Below are positions 17,695-25,657 of a stretch of 64,000 bases of DNA, in pieces. The notes under the pieces are model-generated. The model made no database searches, had not been told where the DNA came from, and was given only the letters and a program-made list of their open reading frames with translations. Location of the stretch: contig NZ_JAFBCP010000001.1 of the NCBI RefSeq assembly GCF_016907735.1, positions 434,001 through 498,000 on the forward strand. The letters run 5' to 3'. This DNA is from Brevibacterium paucivorans (lineage in GTDB: Bacteria; Actinomycetota; Actinomycetes; Actinomycetales; Brevibacteriaceae). Positions within the stretch are counted from its first letter, which is position 1, and each line of letters opens with the position of its first letter. The translations under genes were made by a program, and so were the position numbers.

Positions 17695-17734
17695 TTAAAC
17701 CGACCAGTCGGTAGAAAGCTCGGCCCTAAGAAAA

Positions 17735-17770
17735 CCCGAGGTGTCCTGCAGTTTCGCAGGACACCTCGGG
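17735..17770 (+). terminator. fumC terminator, copy A of a duplicated segment
   Basis: A 15-bp perfect stem (17735-17749 with 17756-17770) with loop AGTTTC. Each arm begins or ends with the octamer CCGAGGTG/CACCTCGG. The 47 bases 17735-17781 recur at 18663-18709 with one mismatch. Confidence 0.85.
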
Positions 17771-17781
17771 TATTTCTGTGG
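17735..17781 (+). repeat. 47-bp direct repeat, left copy
   Basis: Identical to 18663-18709 except for one base (A at 17772, T at 18700). It contains the whole terminator hairpin plus TTTCTGTGG. The pair brackets the two-gene PadR cassette with a 928-base period. Confidence 0.9.
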
Positions 17782-17804
17782 TGTCAAGACCCTCATCAGC
17801 AACC

Positions 17805-17835
17805 TTGCCACATGTACTGTACCAGTGGTACACTA
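17805..17835 (+). promoter_or_regulatory. promoter with overlapping PadR operator
   Basis: A -35-like TTGCCA (17805-17810) and a -10-like TACACT (17829-17834) are 18 bases apart. An exact inverted repeat, TGTACCA at 17818-17824 and TGGTACA at 17826-17832 with one central base, overlaps the -10; TA/TA just outside extends it to 17815-17835 with one mismatch. This is the expected place for repression by the PadR protein encoded second in the operon. Confidence 0.65.
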
Positions 17836-17863
17836 CCAGTAAGAACAAAGAAAGAGGAGCACC

Positions 17864-18298
17864 ATGAAACCGCAACTAGTCAACTCAACTCGAACACTTC
17901 TCCCATTCACGGCGGCACTCATCGCAGGCATGACAATCATCCAAATCGTCATCGCCTTCACCCCAGGAGGACCCGGAGTCTTGGGCGCCCTCCTCACCGC
18001 AGCCGTGGCCATCGGGTGCATGCTCTGGCAATGGCGCAACATCAAGACGATCGCAAAAATCCGGTTCGGCAAAGCTATCGTCCATGCAGTGATGTTCGGG
18101 ACCATCACAACGTCATTTAGTTTGCACGCGCTGATACATTTCGCAATCGCAATGCGCGCCGGTGATGTCGCTTCGGTCGCCCAAGAGTTCTTCACAACGT
18201 CATGGGTTGGCGCAACACTGTGCATGAGCGCACTGTGGGGAGCAGGCTTCGTCGCTTCGCTAATCGGGGCCATTGCACAGCGAGGCTGGGAGGACTGA
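17864..18298 (+). CDS. four-helix membrane protein of unknown function
   Basis: A 144-residue hydrophobic protein with about four membrane segments (near residues 12-34, 36-52, 66-90 and 112-136), including FTAALIAGMTIIQIVIAF and TTSWVGATLCMSALWGAGF. I do not recognise the family. ATG 17864 follows a strong AAAGAGGAG site at 17850-17858. It is cotranscribed with the PadR regulator three bases downstream, a common pairing for small membrane or transport proteins responding to lipophilic compounds. Confidence 0.75.
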   Translation: MKPQLVNSTRTLLPFTAALIAGMTIIQIVIAFTPGGPGVLGALLTAAVAIGCMLWQWRNIKTIAKIRFGKAIVHAVMFGTITTSFSLHALIHFAIAMRAGDVASVAQEFFTTSWVGATLCMSALWGAGFVASLIGAIAQRGWED

Positions 18299-18301
18299 CC
18301 C

Positions 18302-18655
18302 ATGGCACCCAATCATCAGCCCGAACTAGACGAATGGTTGGAGCACAAAGTGTCATCCTGGGTCGAAACGTACAAGAAAGCGATGCTCACACCCACCGTT
18401 CTCGCCATAGTCGAGGCCCACGAAACCCTCACAGTTCAAGAACTCAACTCCCACATCGAGGCGGATATGGGCTGGCAACTCACCGAACGCGGACTCTACC
18501 GCACTATCAAACGCCTCGAGGACAGTGAGTTCCTGTCTATTACCAGCGAAGAAGCACCCCGCACGGGAGCCAAACGAAAGCTCATTTCGCTTTCTCCTCT
18601 CGGTTCACGCATGCTCGCTGGTGTTCGGCAAAACCTCGTCCAGTTACCTTCATAA
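18302..18655 (+). CDS. PadR-family transcriptional regulator
   Basis: A 117-residue winged-helix protein. After a polar N terminus, the region LTVQELNSHIEADMGWQLTERGLYRTIKRLEDSEFLSI is a PadR/MarR-like DNA-binding domain, with a basic wing GAKRKLISLSPLGSRML. It lacks the long PadR C-terminal helix, so it belongs to the short class. The palindrome overlapping the upstream promoter makes autorepression likely. Confidence 0.75.
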   Translation: MAPNHQPELDEWLEHKVSSWVETYKKAMLTPTVLAIVEAHETLTVQELNSHIEADMGWQLTERGLYRTIKRLEDSEFLSITSEEAPRTGAKRKLISLSPLGSRMLAGVRQNLVQLPS

Positions 18656-18662
18656 AAACCAC

Positions 18663-18698
18663 CCCGAGGTGTCCTGCAGTTTCGCAGGACACCTCGGG
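18663..18698. terminator. terminator, copy B, between padR-like gene and phoH
   Basis: The same 15-bp stem as 17735-17770 with identical loop, followed by TTTTTCTG on the plus strand. It lies between convergent genes and can serve both. It is the right copy of the 47-bp repeat (18663-18709). Confidence 0.85.
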
Positions 18699-18709
18699 TT
18701 TTTCTGTGG
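18663..18709 (+). repeat. 47-bp direct repeat, right copy
   Basis: Matches 17735-17781 at 46 of 47 positions. See the left copy. Confidence 0.9.
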
Positions 18710-18718
18710 CTGGCTCAC

Positions 18719-20038
18719 CTACACCAGATCGAAGTCTTCAAGCACGCTCGTCACCAGTGCCGCGATCGCGGAACGCTCCGAACGGGTCAGAGTGATGTGC
18801 GCAAACAGCTTGTTGCCTTTGAGCTTCTCGATGACTGCGGAGATACCGTCGTGACGACCCACCCGCAGGTTGTCACGCTGTGCTACATCGTGCGTGAGTA
18901 CCACCCGGGAATTTTGCCCCAAGCGTGAAAGCACAGTGAGAAGGACGGTTCGTTCCAGCGACTGTGCCTCGTCGACAATGACGAACGCGTCGTGCAACGA
19001 GCGACCTCGAATGTGCGTGAGCGGGAGAACTTCCAACATGCCACGGTGCATCACCTCATCAATAACGTTGCGGGAGACCAGTGCTCCCAAAGTGTCGAAA
19101 ACTGCTTCTGCCCACGGGTTCATCTTGTCTGACTCATCGCCAGGCAAGTACCCCAAGTTCTGGCCACCAACGGCATACAGTGGCCTAAACACCATGATTT
19201 TTTCGTGTGTGCGGTCTTCCAGGACCGCTTGCAAGCCGGCCATGAGAGCCATCGCCGACTTACCAGTTCCAGCACGCCCGCCCAGGGACACAATGCCCAC
19301 TTCTTCATCGGTGAGCATGTCCAACGCGATCCGCTGTTCAGCCGACCTTCCATGGATCCCAAACACGTCACGGTCACCACGAACCAGCTTGACCGTCCCC
19401 GTGCCCGCCTGCTCATTGAGCGCTACCACGCGCCCCAAACCGGAACCACGCGGAGAGGACAAAACCAGCCCAGTATTTAGCACCTCGGCGCCGGCAGCCT
19501 TGGTCTCAACGAAACCAGAGTCAAACAGCTGCGCCATCTCTGCCTCATCCAGCATGAGTTCACTCAGACCCGTGTAACCGGAATCGACGGCCAGTTCAGC
19601 CAAGTACGCTTCCGCAGCCAGACCAAGCGCAGACGCCTTCACACGCATAGGCACGTCCTTGGTCACTACAACGACCGAATGCCCCTCAGCCTGCAAATTA
19701 CGCGCAACGGCAAGGATACGGGTGTCGTTTTCAGCGCGGTCGAAAGCCACCGGCAAACCAGACGCATCAACGTGATTGAGTTCGACACGCAACGTGCCAC
19801 CTTCAGTACCAATTGGAATCGGCTCATCCAAACGGCCGAACTCCTCGCGCAACTCATCCAGCAACCCCAACGCTCGGCGCGCTGTAAAACCGAGTTCTGA
19901 ATGATGCCGTTTCGCTTCCAACTCACCAACAACGATGAGCGGAATCACAACATCGTGCTCGTCGAAACGAAAGATCGCACGCGGGTCAGAAAGTAGAACA
20001 GAAGTATCGAGTACGTACGTGTGAACAGTGGTAGTCAT
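18719..20038 (-). CDS. PIN domain - PhoH ATPase fusion (PhoH2 type)
   Basis: A 439-residue protein starting [19 protein letters not shown] at ATG 20038. The N-terminal PIN-domain ribonuclease (about residues 1-150) has the D..V.L start, the [10 protein letters not shown] acidic helix and NDTRILAVA. The C-terminal PhoH ATPase has Walker [12 protein letters not shown], Walker [11 protein letters not shown] and the [14 protein letters not shown] block. PhoH2 of mycobacteria is a sequence-specific RNA helicase/RNase. The extended frame to 20167 has no support as coding sequence. The gene is downstream of, but separated by a hairpin from, the prenyl synthase. Confidence 0.92.
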   Translation of the reverse strand: MTTTVHTYVLDTSVLLSDPRAIFRFDEHDVVIPLIVVGELEAKRHHSELGFTARRALGLLDELREEFGRLDEPIPIGTEGGTLRVELNHVDASGLPVAFDRAENDTRILAVARNLQAEGHSVVVVTKDVPMRVKASALGLAAEAYLAELAVDSGYTGLSELMLDEAEMAQLFDSGFVETKAAGAEVLNTGLVLSSPRGSGLGRVVALNEQAGTGTVKLVRGDRDVFGIHGRSAEQRIALDMLTDEEVGIVSLGGRAGTGKSAMALMAGLQAVLEDRTHEKIMVFRPLYAVGGQNLGYLPGDESDKMNPWAEAVFDTLGALVSRNVIDEVMHRGMLEVLPLTHIRGRSLHDAFVIVDEAQSLERTVLLTVLSRLGQNSRVVLTHDVAQRDNLRVGRHDGISAVIEKLKGNKLFAHITLTRSERSAIAALVTSVLEDFDLV

Positions 20039-20151
20039 GGGCTCCCCTGTACTTAAGGTCCAAGGTGCCCGGCTCAATCCTTCCCCGACGAGGCTGACAC
20101 CTCGGGTTGGTCCCTCACCAACTGTCTCCAACCTAACGTGAGAATCCATGC

Positions 20152-20172
20152 CCGAGGTGGGGCGCACCTCGG
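20152..20172 (-). terminator. octamer inverted-pair hairpin after the prenyl synthase
   Basis: CCGAGGTG (20152-20159) and CACCTCGG (20165-20172) form an 8-bp GC-rich hairpin 40 bases past the stop of the minus-strand prenyl synthase. A third octamer copy lies at 20098-20105. The rest of the 173-base spacer to phoH shows no gene. Confidence 0.5.
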
Positions 20173-20211
20173 CGGGTCGGTGACGTTTAGATGAATGAGT
20201 TGTGAACTGGT

Positions 20212-20985
20212 TTACTTACCGTAGCGGCGCTGTCTTTGGGAGTAGTCGCGTACGGCCCGCAAGAAGTCGGTCTTCCTGAATGCCGGCCAGTACGCCTCGC
20301 AAAAGAAGAATTCGGAGTATGCGCTTTGCCAGATGAGGAACCCGCTCAACCGCTGTTCTCCCGAGGATCGGATGATGAGGTCGGGGTCCGGCTGGCCCTT
20401 GGTGTACAAGTGTTCTGCCAGGCGTTCTTCCGTGAGCGCGTTAATGGCGGCTTCCATGCTGGTGCCCGCGGCGGACTCTGCCCGTAAATACGATTTGATC
20501 GCGTTCACGATTTCCTGGCGTCCGCCATATCCCACAGCAACATTGACGTGGACGCTTGGCTGACCGCCTCGTGAGCTCTCTTGCGCGGTTTCTAACCTGG
20601 CGCGCAACGGCTGGGGAAGTACGCTCAAATCACCAACAAGGTTCACCGCGTACTTGTCGGACTGAGCGATCTGCTCAACCATGTCCGAAATGATGGCGAC
20701 CAGGGTTTCAACTTCTTCCGGCGTGCGCTGCAGGTTTTCCCGCGACAGCACATACAGGGTGACCACTTCGATGCCAATTTCATCGCACCAACCCAGGAAC
20801 TCAACGATCTTCTGGGCTCCGGCCCTATGCCCCTGCTCGGTTGTGGCACCGAACTCCTTGGCCCACCTGCGGTTGCCATCGGTAATCACACCCACATGCC
20901 GTGGAATCCGGTCAGAAGGGACGAGTTCGCGCACGATCTGACGGTTGTACAACCGATACAGCCAGCCTGCGATTTGCCCGCGCAC
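20212..20985 (-). CDS. cis-prenyl (Z-isoprenyl) diphosphate synthase
   Basis: A UppS-family synthase. GTG 20985 has GAGGAGG five bases upstream and gives 257 residues ([16 protein letters not shown]). The family motifs are [17 protein letters not shown] (with the catalytic Asp), [26 protein letters not shown], and [22 protein letters not shown]. The N-terminal LYRLY and C-terminal [12 protein letters not shown] resemble mycobacterial Rv1086, which makes Z,E-farnesyl diphosphate as primer for decaprenyl phosphate, rather than the long-chain enzyme. Its neighbour, hemolysin III, is also the neighbour of Rv1086. Chain length cannot be read with certainty. Confidence 0.9.
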   Translation of the reverse strand: MRGQIAGWLYRLYNRQIVRELVPSDRIPRHVGVITDGNRRWAKEFGATTEQGHRAGAQKIVEFLGWCDEIGIEVVTLYVLSRENLQRTPEEVETLVAIISDMVEQIAQSDKYAVNLVGDLSVLPQPLRARLETAQESSRGGQPSVHVNVAVGYGGRQEIVNAIKSYLRAESAAGTSMEAAINALTEERLAEHLYTKGQPDPDLIIRSSGEQRLSGFLIWQSAYSEFFFCEAYWPAFRKTDFLRAVRDYSQRQRRYGK

Positions 20986-21072
20986 GCGCCCTCCTCTCAC
21001 TCTCTACGGCTAGTTTATAACCTGATTATGGACAGGGTCTGTGGCCCTGGGCCCACGGCCTAGAATGGAGGT

Positions 21073-21816
21073 ATGGGCGCACATGACACACTCGATCCGG
21101 TTGAAGACAGAAAACGAGCAGCAGCGAATTCTCAACGCGCCCGCCGGTTGCGCAATTTGCGCGTCGACATCACCCGGTTTATGGAGATCCGCCCCAGTTG
21201 GCGTGGTTGGATTCACGCAGGAGCGTTTCCTTTGGCCGTCCTTGGCGGACTGACCGCTGTCATTTTGTGCCCTACAGTCTTGTCACGTTTAGCCTCCGCA
21301 ATTTTCGCCATCACGGGCATGATGCTCTTTGGCACATCCGCCATGTACCACCGAGGTTCGTGGCGTGTCCGCGTGCGCATCCTGTTGCGCCGGCTCGACC
21401 ACGCAAATATTTTCCTCATCACGGCCGGAACGTACACACCTCTCGCAGTTCTGCTCCTGGACCCACCAGCGTCGTGGTGGCTTTTGGGCATCATTTGGAC
21501 AGGCGCCATCTTGGGCGTGATTTTCCGACTCATCTGGATCGGTGCGCCACGCTGGCTTTTCGTCCCTGTCTACATCGGTATTGGAATCGCCGGAATTGGT
21601 TTCATCCCGTCCATGTGGATGCACAATCTGGCCGCAGGAATCCTCATTGTGATCGGAGGAGCGTCCTACATTACCGGCGCTATCATTTACGGCTTGAAGC
21701 GCCCCAACCCGTTCCCAACGCAGTTCGGTTTCCACGAAATTTTCCACACCGCAACGGTCATTGGTTACGGATGCCACTTGGCAGCGATCCTCGTGTCAGC
21801 GGTGGCGGCGTACTAA
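21073..21816 (+). CDS. trhA: hemolysin III / TrhA family membrane protein
   Basis: A 247-residue seven-helix protein of the PAQR-like hemolysin III (YqfA/TrhA) family, linked to membrane lipid homeostasis. Motifs are MLFGTSAMYHRGSW, RRLDHANIFLITAGTYTP with the conserved Asp/His, and FHEIFHTATVIGYGCHL. A basic N-terminal extension of about 40 residues precedes the first helix. The ATG 21073 is preceded at exactly six bases by TAGAAT (21061-21066); GGAGGT lies between but too close for normal Shine-Dalgarno use. Confidence 0.92.
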   Translation: MGAHDTLDPVEDRKRAAANSQRARRLRNLRVDITRFMEIRPSWRGWIHAGAFPLAVLGGLTAVILCPTVLSRLASAIFAITGMMLFGTSAMYHRGSWRVRVRILLRRLDHANIFLITAGTYTPLAVLLLDPPASWWLLGIIWTGAILGVIFRLIWIGAPRWLFVPVYIGIGIAGIGFIPSMWMHNLAAGILIVIGGASYITGAIIYGLKRPNPFPTQFGFHEIFHTATVIGYGCHLAAILVSAVAAY

Positions 21817-21879
21817 GGCGTCGTTTGGGTGGGCTCCACGTGTTGAAGCTCAGTTCAAGGTCGCCGAGGTCGTTCCCGG

Positions 21880-22173
21880 CTAGGATTCGTCCTTTGGGTT
21901 CCGCTGTTTTTGCTCCAGGATCGATTCAGCTTCTTCACGCGATTGACGCGGGTCCACACGAACGGGCAAAGCGTTGGACTCAACCGCGCCGTCACGGGCA
22001 CGGATCTTCCGCACTTTACGCGCAGCGAGGTTTGCCAGCACGATCCCTGCAATGACAACTGCGAGCGTGACGAGGAACCCGATAGTCCCAGGCGTCACGA
22101 GCTCTTCGTCTGGGATGGGTGCTTGCGAGGGTGGAGCAGTCGCTGCCCACAGAGCAATAGCGACCATTGTCAT
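21880..22173 (-). CDS. small single-pass membrane protein downstream of mca
   Basis: A 97-residue protein. ATG 22173 overlaps the mca stop (ATGA) and has AGGAG upstream. The N terminus is hydrophobic (MTMVAIALWAATAPP, weak signal-like), then one helix (PGTIGFLVTLAVVIAGIVLANLA) and a charged tail with SREEAESILEQKQ. The position next to mca corresponds to Rv1083 in mycobacteria. Function unknown. Confidence 0.8.
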   Translation of the reverse strand: MTMVAIALWAATAPPSQAPIPDEELVTPGTIGFLVTLAVVIAGIVLANLAARKVRKIRARDGAVESNALPVRVDPRQSREEAESILEQKQRNPKDES

Positions 22174-23126
22174 GACTGTTCTCCTGAACGTTGGGCGCAC
22201 GCTTTCTTCAGTTCGTCGTCGCCCACAACCGTACCGTCTTCTAGGGCGACTCCTGCGAAGAGATCGCTTTCGGCAAAGTCAGTATGGGGGTCGAGGTCTC
22301 GCCCGGTGTTATCGACTGCAAGCTCAAACTCCTCTGTTGGCCAGTACTCCGAGGCGAGTTTGCGGATGTCAGAGAAGAACCCACCGTTGGGGTCGATTTG
22401 AGTTGCGTGGGCCAAGAGCGCCCGGCGCGCTGTATCCATGAATTCTTGCGATTCGATGCGCGCGGTCAGCCAGGTTTCCCTGCCGGGGCGTTCTTGGTAC
22501 TTCTTGACCATGCCTTCTAAGGGCGATTCCAGTCCTTTTTCCTCCAGCAGAGTGTGAACTCGCATCCACTTAGCCGGCGAAAGGTCCTGGTTGTAGTACA
22601 CCTTTTGTACGTTCCACGGTTCACCCAGTTCCGGAAGTTCGGTTTGATCAGCGGCAGCTCGAACCGCTTCCATTGTCACGGTGTGCGTGTGGATGTGGTC
22701 CGGATGTGGGTAACCGCCAAGTTCGTCGTACGTGGTAATGACGTGTGGCTTAAATCGACGAATGATGTTGACCAGGGGGCGTGCAGCCACGTGCGCAGGA
22801 ACCCGATAGAAGCAGCCGTGTGGCACTTGGGTTTCAAAGTCGCCTTCCGGAAGACCTGAGTCGACAAAACCGACCCACTGGTGTTCAGCCCCAAGAATTG
22901 AGGCCGCGTTGGCCATTTCACGGCGACGCAGTTCCGCAATGTCGCGTTCTGCTGCCGGTGAGTCAGCTAAAGCAGGGTTGAGAATGTCGCCGGCTTCTCC
23001 CCCAGTCATGGTTGCAATCAGGACACGGGCACCCAGGGAAGTGTACAGAGCTGTTGTCGCAGCTCCCTTTGACGATTCGTCGTCTGGGTGCGCGTGAACG
23101 GCAAGCAGCCGGAGGCCCGAATACAT
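22170..23126 (-). CDS. mca: mycothiol S-conjugate amidase
   Basis: Mca cleaves mycothiol conjugates of toxins to GlcN-inositol and a mercapturic acid. The 318-residue LmbE-like protein has the zinc motif AHPDDE at residues 11-16, the TGGEAGDILNPAL block, TTYDELGGYPHPDHIHTHTV (zinc His and mycothiol-specific residues) and KVYYNQDLSPAKW. Length and position beside DUF4307 and greA fit Mca rather than MshB. It shows that this organism uses mycothiol. It is divergent from the DUF4307 gene. Confidence 0.93.
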   Translation of the reverse strand: MYSGLRLLAVHAHPDDESSKGAATTALYTSLGARVLIATMTGGEAGDILNPALADSPAAERDIAELRRREMANAASILGAEHQWVGFVDSGLPEGDFETQVPHGCFYRVPAHVAARPLVNIIRRFKPHVITTYDELGGYPHPDHIHTHTVTMEAVRAAADQTELPELGEPWNVQKVYYNQDLSPAKWMRVHTLLEEKGLESPLEGMVKKYQERPGRETWLTARIESQEFMDTARRALLAHATQIDPNGGFFSDIRKLASEYWPTEEFELAVDNTGRDLDPHTDFAESDLFAGVALEDGTVVGDDELKKACAQRSGEQS

Positions 23127-23201
23127 GTATCCCCTTAGAGTTCTTTTCTGAAAGCAACTATCATAGATTAGTCCTTTTAACTCGCGTTTACGAAAGCTCC
23201 C

Positions 23202-23618
23202 ATGGACTCACTTGGCATGGACTCACTTGACTCTCGCTACGGTCGCACAGCTCAGGGCAATAAGAAGCGCCCGCTGCTGTTCGCGCTCGTTGGCATCGTC
23301 ATCGTCCTGATAGCTGGAGCCGCGTTTCTCGCATTCAAACCACGCGCTCACCCGCACGCGCCTGAGACGTCAAACTTCACCGCTCATGACGCAGGGAACG
23401 CATCTGTAACTTTTTCTATCGTCCCTGACGCTCACCGAGACATTAAGTGCGCTGCGATTATTAAGAACCAGTACGAAGCAGTCGTGGGATATAAGGAGAT
23501 CACGATCCCGGCTGACCCCCAGGCGAACTCTGCTTCTATGCACCACGACCGCGTTGACGTTCGCACCACGCAAGAAGGCGCGCAAGGAAACGTGGAATCT
23601 TGCGTTTTTGTAGGGTAG
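23202..23618 (+). CDS. DUF4307 membrane-anchored protein
   Basis: A 138-residue protein with one membrane helix (LLFALVGIVIVLIAGAAFLAF) and an extracytoplasmic domain with VTFSIVPDAHRDIKCAAIIKN and the conserved VGYKEITIP, typical of DUF4307, an actinobacterial family next to mca. The first codons contain a repeated MDSL (two candidate ATGs, 23202 and 23217); the second DSRYGRT is where most homologues begin, so the true start could be 23217. Function unknown. Confidence 0.85.
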   Translation: MDSLGMDSLDSRYGRTAQGNKKRPLLFALVGIVIVLIAGAAFLAFKPRAHPHAPETSNFTAHDAGNASVTFSIVPDAHRDIKCAAIIKNQYEAVVGYKEITIPADPQANSASMHHDRVDVRTTQEGAQGNVESCVFVG

Positions 23619-23633
23619 ACTAGCGGTTCAAAT

Positions 23634-23667
23634 ATATCCCGAGTTCCACCAAAGGAACCCGGGATAT
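23634..23667 (+). terminator. terminator of the DUF4307 gene
   Basis: A 14-position stem (23634-23647 with 23654-23667) with one A-C mismatch and loop ACCAAA, followed by GTTTTGTT. It lies 16 bases past the stop codon and 54 bases before greA. Confidence 0.75.
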
Positions 23668-23720
23668 GTTTTGTTCCAGCTAGCCAAACGACCACTGGCG
23701 CAGCATAGAAAGGCACAATT

Positions 23721-24212
23721 ATGACCGCGGAAAACACCGCAGACCAGACGTGGCTCACGCCCCAAGCTTTTGAGCGTCTCTCTAAGGAGCTCGAGCATCT
23801 GTCGGGTCCCGGTCGCACGGAAATTGCCGAGCGCATTGAAGCTGCTCGTGACGAAGGCGATCTGAAAGAAAACGGCGGATACCACGCAGCGCGTGAAGAG
23901 CAAGGAAAACTCGAAGCACGTATTCGCGAACTCGAGCACCTGCTTCAGAACGCGAACGTGAGCGAACCAGACGGCGACGAGTCAACCGTCACCCCCGGCA
24001 AGCTCGTCACTCTGAAAATGGGACGTCGCAAAATCGAGTTCCTCTTGGGTTCACGCGAAATCATTTCAGAGGAAGAGAAGATCGATGTCTTTTCTGAGAA
24101 GTCCCCGCTGGGCGCAGCTGTGAATGGCAAGAAGGTTGGCGACAAGGTGGAGTACGAAGCTCCCAACGGTCGCACGATCGAAGTCACCATCGAATCGGCT
24201 AAAGCTTACTGA
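23721..24212 (+). CDS. greA: transcription elongation factor GreA
   Basis: GreA rescues backtracked RNA polymerase by stimulating transcript cleavage. The 163-residue protein has the N-terminal coiled coil with the acidic tip (ERIEAARDEGDLKENGGYHAAREEQGKLEARI, key D/E residues at the turn) and the C-terminal FKBP-like domain (LLGSREI to SPLGAAVNGKKVGDKVEYEAPNG). GAAAGG lies just before ATG 23721. Confidence 0.96.
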   Translation: MTAENTADQTWLTPQAFERLSKELEHLSGPGRTEIAERIEAARDEGDLKENGGYHAAREEQGKLEARIRELEHLLQNANVSEPDGDESTVTPGKLVTLKMGRRKIEFLLGSREIISEEEKIDVFSEKSPLGAAVNGKKVGDKVEYEAPNGRTIEVTIESAKAY

Positions 24213-24225
24213 GTCTGTCGCACGA

Positions 24226-24260
24226 AAAAGCCGTGGAACCTGCTTGGTTCCACGGCTTTT
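24226..24260 (+). terminator. greA terminator
   Basis: A 15-bp perfect stem (24226-24240 with 24246-24260) with loop TGCTT; the left arm starts AAAA and the right arm ends TTTT, so it can also terminate the convergent AI-2E-family gene. Confidence 0.88.
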
Positions 24261-24274
24261 CTCATTCATCGAGC

Positions 24275-25645
24275 TTATGACTCGGAAGAGGTTTTCGCGC
24301 GTTCCTTCGCCACTTGAGCTTCTACATGCTCTGATGTTGCTTTTTTGGCTTTCGTCAGCGCTTCGCTATCTCCTTTGAGATTAGCCAGCGCCTCGTGGGC
24401 CTTCTTCATGTACTCATCGTTTCCACTGAGCGTAAGCACCACCGTGTTGAGCATGGCGACGAACGGAACAGCAAACAGGGCACCCGGGATACCGAACAGT
24501 ACACCACCACCGGTGACCGCCAGCACAACAGCCAGCGGGTGAACAGCAACGGCCTTACCCATGAGGAACGGTTGCAACACGTTTCCTTCCAACTGCTGTA
24601 CCGCCACAACGACAATGAGCATGATGATGGCACTCACCAGCCCCTTGGACACAAGCGCCACCAACACCGCGATGACACCCGTCAGCACGGCACCGACCAA
24701 CGGGATGAAGGACGCCAAAAACACCAACACAGTCAACGGGAAGGCCAATGGGATTCCCAAGGCTAGGGCACCGATACCAATACCTACCGCGTCAATAGCA
24801 GCTACCAGCACCTGAACACGTACGTACTGCACAAGTGAATTCCAACCGTTAACGGCCGCAGCAACCGACTTGGGCTGAGCCGGCTTTGGAAGCAAGCGTA
24901 CGAACCAGTTGAAAATGCGCCCGCCGTCAAACAGGAAGAAGAAGGATGCAAACAGGGTGATCAGCAAACCGGTGACAAAGTTTCCAATGCTTGACGCTGC
25001 GCCCAGCGCTCCAGAAGCGATCTTGCCCTGTGATTTCTGTAGCCAGTCAAGCGCCTTGGTGTTGAACTCGTCCAGGTAGCCAGTAATGACCGTGGAGTCG
25101 ATGCCAAACGGGTTGTTCTGGATAAACGCGTTCAATTTGTTCACACCCAGAACGACCTGGTGAGCAAGAGCAGGGAAGCCTACAACGATCTGCTGGCCGG
25201 TAAATGCCAGTAGCCCCAAGACCACCAAAATAAACCCAAGGAAGGTTGTCACCACTGAGAGCGTATGTGGCCATTTGTGACGATCCAAAAAGCTCACAAC
25301 CGGCGCCATGAGAGCTGCGAGCAACAATGCAATCAAACACGGAAGCACCAAAATTGAGACTTTGGACAGTCCCCAAAACGCGACAGCAACAGCAGCGACA
25401 ATGACAAGGAATCGCCAGCTCCATGCCGCTGCAAGCTTCAACCCTGGCGCAACGTACGGTGGCTTCTGACTCTCTTCACGCGCCTCTTCAATTTCACGAT
25501 CATTAAAGTCATCCAGACTGATGGTCTGGGTAGCCTGAGGTTCTTCTTCGCGAACGCTATTCACGCTGCGCAACCACTTCCCCAAAATGGGCTTTCGACG
25601 TCGCTTCGAGTTCATATGGAATAGCTTACCGGTGCTTTTATTCAT
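24275..25645 (-). CDS. AI-2E transporter family membrane protein
   Basis: A 456-residue UPF0118/AI-2E family (TqsA/PerM-like) protein with about eight membrane helices. The signature blocks are VLPCLIALLLAALMAPVVSFL, LVQYVRVQVLVAAIDAVGIGIG, FLASFIPLVGAVLTGVIAVLVAL and NVLQPFLMGKAVAVHPLAVVLAVTGGG. Termini of about 70 and 60 charged residues are longer than usual. Relatives export autoinducer-2 or small metabolites, or act as Na+/H+ antiporters; the substrate here is unknown. Starts ATG 25645 and ATG 25615 are both possible; the first lies 12 bases from the divergent SGNH start. Confidence 0.9.
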   Translation of the reverse strand: MNKSTGKLFHMNSKRRRKPILGKWLRSVNSVREEEPQATQTISLDDFNDREIEEAREESQKPPYVAPGLKLAAAWSWRFLVIVAAVAVAFWGLSKVSILVLPCLIALLLAALMAPVVSFLDRHKWPHTLSVVTTFLGFILVVLGLLAFTGQQIVVGFPALAHQVVLGVNKLNAFIQNNPFGIDSTVITGYLDEFNTKALDWLQKSQGKIASGALGAASSIGNFVTGLLITLFASFFFLFDGGRIFNWFVRLLPKPAQPKSVAAAVNGWNSLVQYVRVQVLVAAIDAVGIGIGALALGIPLAFPLTVLVFLASFIPLVGAVLTGVIAVLVALVSKGLVSAIIMLIVVVAVQQLEGNVLQPFLMGKAVAVHPLAVVLAVTGGGVLFGIPGALFAVPFVAMLNTVVLTLSGNDEYMKKAHEALANLKGDSEALTKAKKATSEHVEAQVAKERAKTSSES

Positions 25646-25657
25646 AGACTCAAACCG

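Noticed and set aside
20039..20167. N-terminal extension of PhoH2 to 20167
   Set aside because: The PIN domain begins at [16 protein letters not shown]; the upstream part contains repeated octamers and a hairpin and is better read as spacer.
22170..23126. MshB (GlcNAc-inositol deacetylase)
   Set aside because: Length, the GGYPHPDHIHTH block and the mca-DUF4307-greA gene order fit Mca better than MshB.
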